A stretch of 10,633 nucleotides of DNA from positions 1-10,633 of the forward strand of contig JALLPB010001373.1 in NCBI GenBank assembly GCA_036939975.1. Direction: 5' to 3'. Of the stretch, positions 1 through 7,650 are shown in pieces; position 1 is the first letter of the stretch, and the number at the start of each line of letters is the position of its first letter. The notes below the pieces were generated by a model. It searched no databases. It saw only the letters and a list, made by a program, of their open reading frames with translations, and had not been told where the DNA came from. Origin of the DNA: Cyclostephanos tholiformis (lineage: Eukaryota > Bacillariophyta > Thalassiosirophyceae > Thalassiosirales > Thalassiosiraceae). Position numbers and translations under genes: made by a program.

Positions 1-463
1 ATCTATACCAACCATAACTATATAAACCCCAACAAGGGTTTGGTACAATAAATAGATTTCGATTTTTTTCTTTCGATAACACTTTCAAATACATAGGCTT
101 TAGTACTAAAAAAAAGACTGCATCTTCCCCGTTGTTTTTTAGAAGCAATTCGATTCAATTAGAAAAGAAAGTCCATTTTTATTAGATTATTATCTACCAT
201 GTGCATAGGACTACTGTAGTTGAAAATATGAAAACACAATGATGACCAGAAAATCAAGATTTTCATCCATAATAATTCGTAGCTTATGGGCATTTCTCTC
301 TGGGACATGAGAAGATGATGTGAAAGAGGTATGATCAGACATACGTAGATGAAATTTCTTACTGGCAGGCCATTAGCAGAATTTAGCAACAATAATGTCC
401 CATTTAGCAAAAAAATGCCCCGTGTAGTGCCATCTGAAAGTGATATGGGACATGGTGCTACTT
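1..463. other. AT-rich stretch without a recognisable gene
   Basis: This is AT-rich DNA with several homopolymer A and T runs. A minus-strand open frame of about 83 codons at 159-410 has no motif, no compositional bias and no neighbour supporting it. I see no RNA gene or repeat here. Confidence 0.6.
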
Positions 464-955
464 CTGATGTATATTGTTGTGTTGTTATATTGTAATGTAG
501 TTATATTGTAATGTTGATATATTGCCGTGTTGTTATATTGTCATGTCATTATATATTGTCATGTTGTCATTATATTGTTGTGTTGTCATTGTATTGTCAT
601 ATTGTTAATTTGTCGTATTGATATATTGTCATGTTTTTATATTGTGGTGTTGTTGTGTTGTATTGCGATGTTGTTACATTGTTGTGCTGTTATATTGTTG
701 TGTTGTTATATTGTAGAGTTGTTTTATTGTCATGCTGTTACTGTTGTGTTGTTATATTGTCATGTTGTTATAATGTTGTGTTGTTATATTTTAGTGTCGT
801 TATATTGTCGCTTGGTTATATTGTCATGTAGTTATATTGTAATAAAGTTATATTGTCCTGTTGCTATATTGTCGTGTTGTAATATGATCAATGTTCTATA
901 TTGTTGTGTTGTTTTATTGTTGTAGTTGTATAGTAGTGCTGTTGTGTTGTGGTGT
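464..955. repeat. degenerate 16-bp minisatellite array, left copy
   Basis: About thirty head-to-tail units with consensus close to ATGTTGTTATATTGTC fill this stretch. The register is clearest from about 680 to 915, where unit after unit is exactly 16 bp; a few units of 18-19 bp interrupt it near 540-600. Most substitutions fall in the first half of the unit, and TATATTGT is the most conserved part. Sixteen is not a multiple of three and the plus-strand consensus contains no stop triplet. Successive units therefore cycle through all frames and leave long, empty open frames rich in Leu, Cys, Val and Ile; these are not genes. The same unit recurs in the same orientation near 3118-3318. Confidence 0.9.
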
Positions 956-1459
956 TGTTATTGGGTTAGGGCAAGAATTATTGTTAGTTAAAATGTTATT
1001 ACCCTTCTTTGATTTACATCTGTGATCTACATTGTAATTATATTATATCCCCTTGACATACACTACTATATCATTAGTATTCTAGTTCAGGAGTTATTCA
1101 AAATATGAAAGCATACAAATAGGACATATTTCCCTGTGATGCAACCACTCTTTGGTGCATTGTGTGTGAAATATGTGGAAGCAGTTAACATTGTTACCTT
1201 TTTCCTGACTTTGTACATCTCATGGCAGATAGTACAGATCATTTCAGTTTGAAGTAAAGAGTGATCTCTACTGTTTACTGTCTGTTTTGGTAAACTGGCA
1301 ATCTTTTCCTCTTATGTTGGTATACATCAAAATATTTCCCGATTATCATTCAAATTTGCATTGTTTGGATATGTGTTAATATGTTCAACTGCTGGTCTGT
1401 GTGTTCATATTAGCCCCGTGTGATGAGGCATGACATTGGCAGTTCTAAGCAGTTCATCT
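956..1459. other. AT-rich spacer, no gene seen
   Basis: The roughly 500 bases between the minisatellite and the first coding relic contain stops in all frames, scattered poly-T tracts and no recognisable motif. A lone GGGTTAGGG at about 963-971 is too short to be telomeric sequence. Confidence 0.5.
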
Positions 1460-1735
1460 CCATAAGCAGTCACCCTTGAATCATGATGTTGACAACAAAT
1501 AGGCTTGGTGTGATCATTAACAGTAAACCACATTCTTTTAGCCAGCCTAACATACAGATAATGTGCACCTGAGCGTGGCATTCTTCATGCAAGCATTGTT
1601 CCATTCTCTCAGTTGATGGTCTACCTATGCACCAATCACAACAAACATAGGATGCATAGTTGGCAGCAGTTTCCTTTGGCTTCTTATGACTGGTACCTCT
1701 GTTGCCATCCCTATTTATTCTGGTCACATTTCTAG
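1460..1735 (-). pseudogene. Cys/His-rich zinc-finger-like relic, copy 1
   Basis: The minus strand encodes an open stretch with a metal-binding pattern. A CCDWC motif is followed after about 15 residues by C-x3-EC, then VH-x2-CML-x-WL. In a neighbouring frame, starting near 1510, a run containing ICCQHHD supplies a terminal C-x2-H-type pair. The ligand order (C-x2-C, C-x4-C, H-x2-C, C-x2-H) is like PHD/RING-type or transposase-associated zinc fingers. The frame change inside the pattern and the lack of a full-length protein show that it is broken. A second diverged copy lies immediately upstream on the same strand (1790-2060). The parent protein is not identified; a transposon-encoded protein is likeliest because the neighbours are transposon relics. 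Confidence 0.4.
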
Positions 1736-1789
1736 TGTGACTAGTAACTCTGCTATCTGTACAGCCGAGTCATTTGCATTATTATAATC

Positions 1790-2070
1790 ACAGTATTGTT
1801 GCTACCAGTACAACCATGTTCAGTTAGCCAATGTAACATACAATGTTGGTGCACCCAAGCTCAGCATCTTTCATGTGAGCATTTTCTAAACTGCTGGAAA
1901 TATTGACCATGTCTACAAAAGCAATGTTCTCCATTTGGGTTAGTTTGTTATTTATATGTGCAGTGGTATCCCATGGACCAATCACAAATGTTGTTAAATA
2001 ATAAAATTGAATTGGGTACTCTCTGGTGTATGACCGTCGGTACCTCTGCTGCTGTGGCTCATTGTTCTGA
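1790..2070 (-). pseudogene. Cys/His-rich zinc-finger-like relic, copy 2
   Basis: On the minus strand near 1815-1890 one frame reads C-S-H-E-x-C, a stop, then WVH-x2-CML-x-WL. This matches the C-x-HEEC / VH-x2-CML-x-WL core of copy 1 residue by residue. Nucleotide similarity between the copies runs roughly from 1539-1600 against 1827-1885, and both carry a GGTACCTCTG block (1692-1701 and 2039-2048). The copy offset drifts from 286 to 347 bp, so indels have accumulated. The in-frame TGA and the missing partner cysteines mark it as dead. It lies directly downstream (minus strand) of the Helitron-like fragment. Confidence 0.4.
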
Positions 2071-2460
2071 ACAATTTTTTGGGTGGTACTTGATGCAATT
2101 CTCATAAATGATGGATCTGACCATTCATAAAAACATATTGTGGACCTTGACCATGCCATGAGAATCCATGAGTCTCATTATAGTTGCACACCAGAGTAGC
2201 TGCCATGGTGACTAAATTGTTGTATGTTGAAGACTTCAGCAAAAAAGCGGAACTTGATGTGATAACTTGTCTCAGAAATATTGGAAATTCATCAAGTTCA
2301 TGATCCATCATCAGTTCCTCATCAAAATTGTCACTTCCAGAGGACAGGTGGCCATTTGTGCAACATTTCATCCTGCTACCAGATGTTGAACTTGACAGAT
2401 GAATGTATCTACAATCCTGACCACACGGTGCATTCCATAGACCACAAGGCTGATTAAAAA
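2071..2460 (-). pseudogene. Helitron-like N-terminal coding relic
   Basis: Read on the minus strand, this segment gives a Cys/Trp-containing lead (CGLWNAPCGQDC) and then a short CC-x2-G motif. A region ending FLLKSSTYNN follows, and last a glycine/aromatic block ending MNGQIHH. That order (CC-x2-G, then YNN followed by a hydrophobic run, then a G-x-IHH/VYH motif) is what I know from the region preceding the Helitron_like_N domain of Helitron Rep/helicase proteins. The frame hits TGA right after the IHH motif. A +1 shift restores a continuation (MRIASSTTQ), so a frameshift is present. No HUH rolling-circle motif or helicase motif is visible downstream, so only a fragment survives. The attribution rests on remembered family patterns. 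Confidence 0.45.
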
Positions 2461-2540
2461 GAAACTATGCCATCTATGTAATTGCATGCCATCTCAAACG
2501 TCTTGTTTAATCTTGAGGCCACATGTTTTCTTAACTCCCA

Positions 2541-2972
2541 TTCTCAAACCACTGGTTTCACTCTTGCCGCCACTTGTTGTCCTGACTTGTGTTCTAAAAC
2601 ACCAGGTACCTCTCTTGCCACAGCTTGTTGTCCTGACTAATGTTCTAAAACACCAGGTACCTGTCTCACCCCTGCTCGTTGTGTGCAGATTCATGTTCTA
2701 GCACCCCTGGTACCTCTCTTGCTGCTGCTCATTGTCCTGACTCACATTTTCACACACCAGGTACATGCCTTGCCATTGCTCATTTTGCAGATTTGTGTTC
2801 AAGCACCCCTGGTACCTCTATCACCGCAGCTAGTTGTTCTCACTCATGTTCTAAAACACCAGGCATTTTGCGCCTAGCATGTTATTGATCGTTTTTGCGT
2901 TGTTGCACCCCTGGTACCTCTCTTGTTGCCACTCGCTGTCCTGACTCATGTTCTAACACCCCTGGTGTTTCA
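2541..2972. repeat. 51-bp tandem repeat, about 8 units
   Basis: Unit starts (a TTCT-A-rich block followed by ACACCAGG or ACCCCTGG and GGTACCTCT) fall at 2541, 2592, 2643, 2696, 2747, 2798, 2849, about 2900 and 2951. Spacing is 51 bp throughout except one 53-bp unit. Fifty-one is 17 codons, so the array is open in more than one plus frame and also on the minus strand (2494-2694). In one frame the unit reads CSSTPGTSLAAAHCPDS; in another it is Leu/Val-rich. The 53-bp unit shifts the frame and no start or flanking exon supports translation, so I treat it as a minisatellite, possibly one that arose in a coding exon. Confidence 0.85.
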
Positions 2973-3117
2973 CATTGAGCACCTTGTTTATCAAGTTCTT
3001 TGTCTCATCTCACACATTCAGCTTATCTTATTCTTTGATTATCAGTATTCTTTGCACAATGCAATTCTCTATCAGCATGAGGATTCATTTCTTCATAATG
3101 AATTGTGAATGTCTGCC

Positions 3118-3318
3118 ATATTGTGCATTACTGTTCTGTTAGCATGCTGTTATGTTATTGTCTTGTGTATTGTCTTATTGTTATATTGTCATACTGTTCT
3201 ATTGTCATGTTGTTATGTTGTAATGATGTTATATTGTCATGTTGTAATATTGTTGTTTTGTTATATTGTTGTTCTGTTGTATATTGTCATGTTGTTATAT
3301 TGTTATGGTGATATTTAG
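3118..3318. repeat. degenerate 16-bp minisatellite array, right copy
   Basis: About twelve units have the same consensus and orientation as the array at 464-955 (for example ATGATGTTATATTGTC and ATGTTGTAATATTGTT), with one 18-bp unit. The array runs directly into the ACCGGT-family repeats. Its last TATATTGTT overlaps the point where the leftmost ACCGGT-family copy would be expected to begin. Confidence 0.85.
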
Positions 3319-3584
3319 CAAAATTACCATACCGGTAATGATATCTTTAATACCCATATTGTAATCTGACTTTACCAATAATAACATCAAAATAATGCGG
3401 TTACTGGAATTGTATGATGATTTTTGATTGCAATACCGGTACGGTTACATTTCGGATATGGCAACCAACAAAAAAAATTACAATACTGAAAACAAAATTA
3501 ACAGTACCAGTACCAGCACCAATACCGGTAACGTAAGAATCATTACCGGTAATTGAAATTTGCCGGTATGGTTACCAACATATA
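3297..3584. repeat. ACCGGT-core repeat block, left (several diverged copies)
   Basis: This block holds at least three diverged copies of one unit whose outer end is TATATGTTGG and which carries a palindromic ACCGGT about 35 bp inside. One copy runs leftward from 3584 on the minus strand; 46 of its first 60 bases match the copy running rightward from 3583, with no gap. A second minus-oriented copy starts near 3475, and a plus-oriented remnant surrounds the ACCGGT at 3331. Further ACCGGT sites lie at 3435, 3524 and 3545. Opposite orientations at the two ends suggest a small foldback or MITE-like element of about 0.29 kb, but no target duplication is visible. Confidence 0.55.
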
Positions 3585-3597
3585 TATGTTGGTTACC
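3570..3597. other. 28-bp near-perfect palindrome at a head-to-head junction
   Basis: The stretch from GGTTACC to GGTTACC, centred on ATATATAT, is self-complementary except at one mirrored pair (positions 4 and 25). Its centre at 3583/3584 is where two oppositely oriented ACCGGT-family copies meet, so the palindrome is the product of two repeat ends abutting. It could extrude as a cruciform. Confidence 0.8.
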
Positions 3598-3674
3598 AAA
3601 CGCACACTTTTACAGTACCGGTAATGACTTTTACAATACCGGTACTGCTTCCCGTACTGGTACCATAATTTTTC
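3581..3674 (+). repeat. inverted repeat, left arm
   Basis: Left member of the 94-bp pair. It begins TATATATGTTGGTTACC and contains ACCGGT at 3617 and 3638. Compared with the right arm it has ten differences, nine of them transitions. Confidence 0.85.
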
Positions 3675-4554
3675 ATGGCAACATTACCGGTACAAGTGCT
3701 GCAAAACTAGGGTTACCATACCCAAACACATACAATACTAGTAGCCACTAACGCAAGAAGCATATTTTATGTATTGTGCATCATAAGTAATAGTACTCTC
3801 CTTTTAGCATTTACCATGATGCTCTTATGAGGATGATAGTAGCTACGAGCAAGCATGATTAGCCAAGTGAGATTATCTTTGTGAGATTTAGTCCCTGATT
3901 GTCTTGTCAGGCACCAGCTGACTGGGTTAGCTCTCTTCAGTCATTTCCTAACTCTTAGGTTGATCATCAATAGAGTTGAAAATTTGATGACAATCAAGTG
4001 CCCAAAGAGTCTGTGCAACAAGAAGGTCATCAATAGGGGTGGCAAGTCCACTACTGCAGACTTAGACTTGGAGTTTAGAGAACTCAGCAGGGGAGTGGGC
4101 TCAGGGTGGCAACAATGTAAACTGCCAGAATGTGCTGGGTGGGTGTTTCTTATGGCTGTGGCTATTGTGGAAGGGTACAAAATTTGTTTGCAAAATTATT
4201 TTTCTGGCAGGGAGTTGTTCCAGAATTTGATTATTTTAAAAAGTTTCAGGGTTTTGATTTTTTTATATCCCTGGCTCCCGCCAAAAGTTGTCACAAAATG
4301 AGCTTTGACGGGAAGAAAAATTTAAAACTCTGGCTAATCCCGCCAGAATTTTTAAAACTTGCTGTTCATGCCAGAAAGTCGGTTGCAATATTACTCCCTC
4401 CAAATTAATTTTTGAAAATGGTGGGTTGCTTACAAACTGTCAGATCCCTACCCAATGCGCTGGGGCACGTAACACCTTCAAAGAGCCTGCCGGGGGCATG
4501 GTGGGGTATTCTAAACTAGTAATGTAATTTTTTTAGTGACGTTATTGATACTGT
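3675..4554. other. interior of the inverted-repeat element, no gene recognised
   Basis: After a last ACCGGT at 3686 the sequence becomes non-repetitive. A plus-strand frame from about 3987 to 4301 includes CPKSLC and, about 45 residues later, CKLPEC, two C-x4-C pairs that could be part of a captured zinc-binding exon. There is no credible ATG context, no homologue I recognise and no continuation. The 4200-4400 part repeats short CCCGCCA/CTGGC motifs among T- and A-tracts without a clear period. Confidence 0.4.
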
Positions 4555-4790
4555 GAGATACCAATACCCTTAGAGGTATTGTTAGGATTCCCGTACCGGC
4601 ACTGCCATCTAGCCCCTTGATGACAGTACCGGTACTGCAATTTATTAGATTACAATACCAATACTGGAATCAAACATCATGATGACAGTACTGGTATTGC
4701 AATTTTCTTTGATTACAATACTGAAACTGCACAGTTTTGGTACTGTAATTTCTTAGATTACCATACTGGGACTGGTATTTTGACAGGCGG
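4555..4790. repeat. ACCGGT-core repeat block, right (decayed)
   Basis: Short motifs of the form ACAGTACCGGTACTGCAATTT and GATTACAATAC recur here, with two copies 62 bp apart (4619 and 4681) and a shorter one near 4731. Only the site at 4628 keeps the exact ACCGGT; others read ACTGGT, ACCAAT or TTGGTA. The drift is what C-to-T change at the central CpG would produce. Confidence 0.6.
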
Positions 4791-4866
4791 GCTGGCTGAT
4801 CAAAGGTACATAGCGTAAAATGATAGCTAAAAAAGGGCAACAAAAGGGGTCAACAGTACCAGAAAG

Positions 4867-4960
4867 GAAAAATTTCGGTACCGGTATGGAGAGCAGTACT
4901 GGTATTGTAAAAGTCATTACCGGTACTGTAAAAGTGTGCATTTGATAACCAACATGTATA
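4867..4960 (-). repeat. inverted repeat, right arm
   Basis: Reverse complement of the left arm at 3581-3674 (84 of 94 bases identical, no gaps). ACCGGT is kept at 4880 and 4919. The outer edge lies only 14 bp from the stop codon that ends the reverse-transcriptase relic. Confidence 0.85.
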
Positions 4961-4974
4961 TTTATTCTAGGGTC

Positions 4975-7320
4975 CTAACTAGGGTTATCATCCAAGTGAG
5001 GAACTGGTATGGGGTCTGTGCGACATGGGATATGTGCAGGGGGGTAATCACAAAATTTCAAAGCGGCATAGCATATGTGTGCTGCAAACGATTTGGATAT
5101 ACAGAGGCCAAGGTCTTGGAGGGTTGATATTGATGGCATGGGCAAAGAGTAGGAGTGGCCATAGAAGCGGTGGGGTTGGTGAGTAAAGAAATTTTGGTCA
5201 GCGTGTGGTAGTAAAGATCCCTGTGGGACTGGGGAAGGTGGTGATGTGGTGATACATCTCAGCCACATTTGGTTGCATGGCTGGGAAGGTGAGGGGTGTG
5301 GTGGGTGTAGTCCCAAAGAGGAAGGTGCATAGGAGTGGACCCAGATGTCCAAATGGATCGATGGCAAAGGGGATCAGTGTCATGTTGTTGTGGAGTAAGT
5401 CACCAATGATTGCATTGCCTTTACTATGTGCTCCGGTGATGGGATCACGCATGTTGCCACAGTAAGTTTCCATTTTTCAAAGACTCGAAGATGCAAATCG
5501 GCTTTGGCCGATAAAATTCGTAAAACATCCGGTGAGTCAATGTTGAAGGAAGGACAGGGTGGGGGGTAGCTGTTAGTGATGTTGGCACCAATAGTAGTGT
5601 GAGGGCATGCATATGTGACTTGGGGAGGGATGGATGGTTCTGGGTTGAAAGAGATATCAAAAAGACAAGCATTGGGGTCAGAGGGCAGGTGGAGCATGGG
5701 CTCAATATGAAATTGTGACAAGGGGAGGAGGTAGCCAGCTGTGGAGAGGGTGGGTGTAAGGATGGTCAGGAATCCATTATGAATGTTGCTGTGTGCGCCA
5801 ATTTTGCAGTTTCGTTTGCATTGAAAGAGGTGGTCATAGTATTTGTCGTGTCTGCGTCCGCATGGACAGAAAGATTTCATGTGGGTGGTGAAGATGGGGA
5901 TGTGTATTTTCCTCTTTATGCAAATGTCAAAGATCCAGGGGAGGAGACAGTTGGTTGGTTTACTGCGACATAGTCCAATGAGTGGGTAGGAGGTTTGTGG
6001 AGAGAGTATGCTCAGGAGGAGATGTAGATGTTCTGGTGCATGAGAGGCAAACTCATGGTGTGTTGCATTGTGAAGGTAAGTTGTGCAGTATTTCTTGATG
6101 CAATCTCTCACACTTCTGTGGATGTTAAAGTGAGGAAGGGAGCAATGTGTGTAGTCATGGGTGCAGTAGGGGAGCATTCGATGTCGGCAAAGTGTGGGAG
6201 GAGACCAAGGAGGCATTGCAGAATGTGGGACGTAGGGTTTGAGTCAATAGTGAAGAGGGTTCTGAGGCTAAGGTTTAAGGTGTGGGGGAGGAGGGACTTG
6301 TGGAATTTGAAACTGAGTGTGACACATTGGCAGATGGTGGTCATTGTAAGAACAAAGTTCGGTGTGGCATGGAGGCGGGGGCAAAGGATGCCAAGACTTC
6401 ATGCGGCTAATCTGAGTTGAGTAATCATTATAGCATAGTCTGGGAGGTTGTCCAAATCTGGTAGAGTTCATAGAAATGAATGTAGGATGTTGTCAGTAGC
6501 TTGTGTTAATGGGCTGTTCCAATTTTCCCATGGTGGGTTAGTTTCATCATGGGGTAGATGATACATGATGTCAGAGGAGAGTAGGTGAAGTATTTTTTGG
6601 ATTAAGCACATTGAGAAGAGTCTTAGTTTTGTTTGTTGGTCCAAGATAGAAGTAGTTAGTGAGGTGATGCAATCTTGCACTATCATGATTGTGAAGAAGG
6701 TCATAGCAAAGGCTGTGGATCCAACTGGGGGGCCAAGGAGGGGAAAACCTTGTGTGAGTTCGACTGGAATCGGGTTGGATGCATTGGTAGGGGGGGGGTG
6801 GTTGAAAAATTTGCTATTGTGGTTGTCATCGAATGGCTAAGTGAGGGCATGGAGGAAGTTATGTCTGGTATTGGGAATGTGCCATTGCAGGAGGTCAGAA
6901 TATGTGTTTTCGGAGTGTTGGTGAAGCAGCCAAGTAGAGGGCCATGAGAGTGAAGCATTTCACGTAGAAATGCTAAATCTGGCAGGTAGATGCATGTGGG
7001 GATGTCATCAACATAGGACAGGAGATGGGAGATGCCACCATAGGGGTCATCACCGGGGTCACCTGCTGCAAGGCGAGCTGCTGCACTCTCGTGGAGCAAT
7101 TTGTCGATTGGCTGTAAAAGAAGTGCGACAACAAATGATGCAAAGAGAGGTGAGAGGGGGCAACCTTAGGAACTCATTCTTCCATTAGGAGTCGTCACCA
7201 CGTTCCGTCAGACCACTTGTGGTGAACCGTGCTAGCATTGTTGTAGAATAGAGTGGTGAGTGGGAAGAGTTCGGGGAAGTGTGTTGCAATTACGTCCGTG
7301 TCGATATTGTCATGTTGGAT
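4975..7320 (-). mobile_element. 5'-truncated, frame-broken reverse-transcriptase element
   Basis: The minus strand carries a decayed retroelement polyprotein, read from about 7320 down to a stop at 4975-4977. From the 5' side: KWSDGTW (near 7205); RT motif B-like GCPLSPLFASF (7165-7133); RLAAGDPGDD; catalytic YVDD (7015-7004); and TPKTHILTS soon after. A thumb-like stretch with WENWNSPLTQATD follows near 6510. Next come LSPQTSYPLIGL, a CxC...DH-x3-C cluster (5868-5818) and FDISFNPEP, and finally FAIDPFGHLGPLL and YGHSYSLPMPSISTLQ at the C-terminal end. At least six frame changes and several stops interrupt it. Frames switch near 7165, 6700, 6470, 6330, 6125, 5475 and 5215; stops lie at 7202 and 7181 or close by. 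The longest intact piece is 278 codons (5380-6216). The fingers part of the RT is missing, as expected for 5' truncation of a non-LTR element. I see no LTRs. Confidence 0.75.
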
Positions 7321-7476
7321 GTACATAACAACATATCTACCTACCTATACTTCTCATGACACCTACATACCTGATCTACCCTGATTTATGTACGGTACAC
7401 ACCGACACCCCACGACGACGACGACACACTTCTGAAAAGAGGAGGAGGCGATGGCATCTTGGACGAAACGGCGATT
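7321..7476 (+). promoter_or_regulatory. presumed upstream region of the pseudouridine synthase gene
   Basis: Only about 155 bp separate the retroelement's truncated end from the first ATG of the synthase gene, so promoter and 5' UTR must lie here or overlap the relic. The stretch is pyrimidine-rich with repeated CTACC/CTACATACC words (7337-7380) and a CACGACGACGACGACAC run (7411-7427). I see no clear TATA box. Confidence 0.3.
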
Positions 7477-7650
7477 ATGCACAGCATTGACATGGCGCGT
7501 CCCCGTACCGCATCCATCATCATCGTCTTCGTAGTCGTTGTTGTAATGGTAGTCCCGCATCTCGCTGCCGTTGTCGCGGAATTGCCGTCGTTTCCATCGT
7601 TCGTCCCTCCGACGTCGCTGAGGGATCGACAGACGACGACGACGACGACG
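7411..7650 (+). repeat. GAC trinucleotide runs at the 5' end of the synthase gene
   Basis: Short perfect GAC/ACG runs occur upstream of the start (about 7413-7425) and inside the leader (about 7630-7650), where they encode a poly-Thr stretch. They lie outside the conserved enzyme core. Confidence 0.6.

Larger units (their letters stand above)
3581..4960. mobile_element. putative inverted-repeat (MITE or foldback-like) element
   Basis: The outer 94 bp at each end (3581-3674 and 4867-4960) are inverted copies of one another: 84 of 94 positions match without gaps, and similarity stops abruptly at both outer edges (3580 and 4961). Between them lie more ACCGGT-type degenerate repeats (3686-3720 and 4555-4790) and a central 0.8 kb of apparently unique sequence (3750-4550). 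I find no transposase. The central open frames (for example 3960-4301, which begins with TTG) show no recognisable domain. A non-autonomous element mobilised in trans fits best. Segmental inversion of a satellite repeat is the main alternative, since the same repeat also occurs outside these limits. No convincing target-site duplication is visible. Confidence 0.45.

Noticed and set aside
159..410. 83-codon minus-strand ORF
   Set aside because: AT-rich, no motif, no neighbour support and no compositional sign of coding.
963..971. GGGTTAGGG as a telomeric trace
   Set aside because: It is a single occurrence of about one and a half units with no array; expected by chance next to a T/G-rich minisatellite.
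2541..2972. CRISPR array (regular spacing)
   Set aside because: The full 51-bp unit is repeated, spacer part included, with graded divergence, and the setting is eukaryotic. This is a minisatellite.
3960..4408. Coding region of about 92-113 codons inside the inverted-repeat element
   Set aside because: The longest frame starts with TTG, overlapping frames compete, and no domain is recognisable. It is kept only as a possible captured fragment.
5380..6216. Independent 278-residue gene on the minus strand
   Set aside because: Its content continues the reverse-transcriptase relic in order, with matching segments in other frames at both ends, so it is an intact piece of a broken polyprotein.
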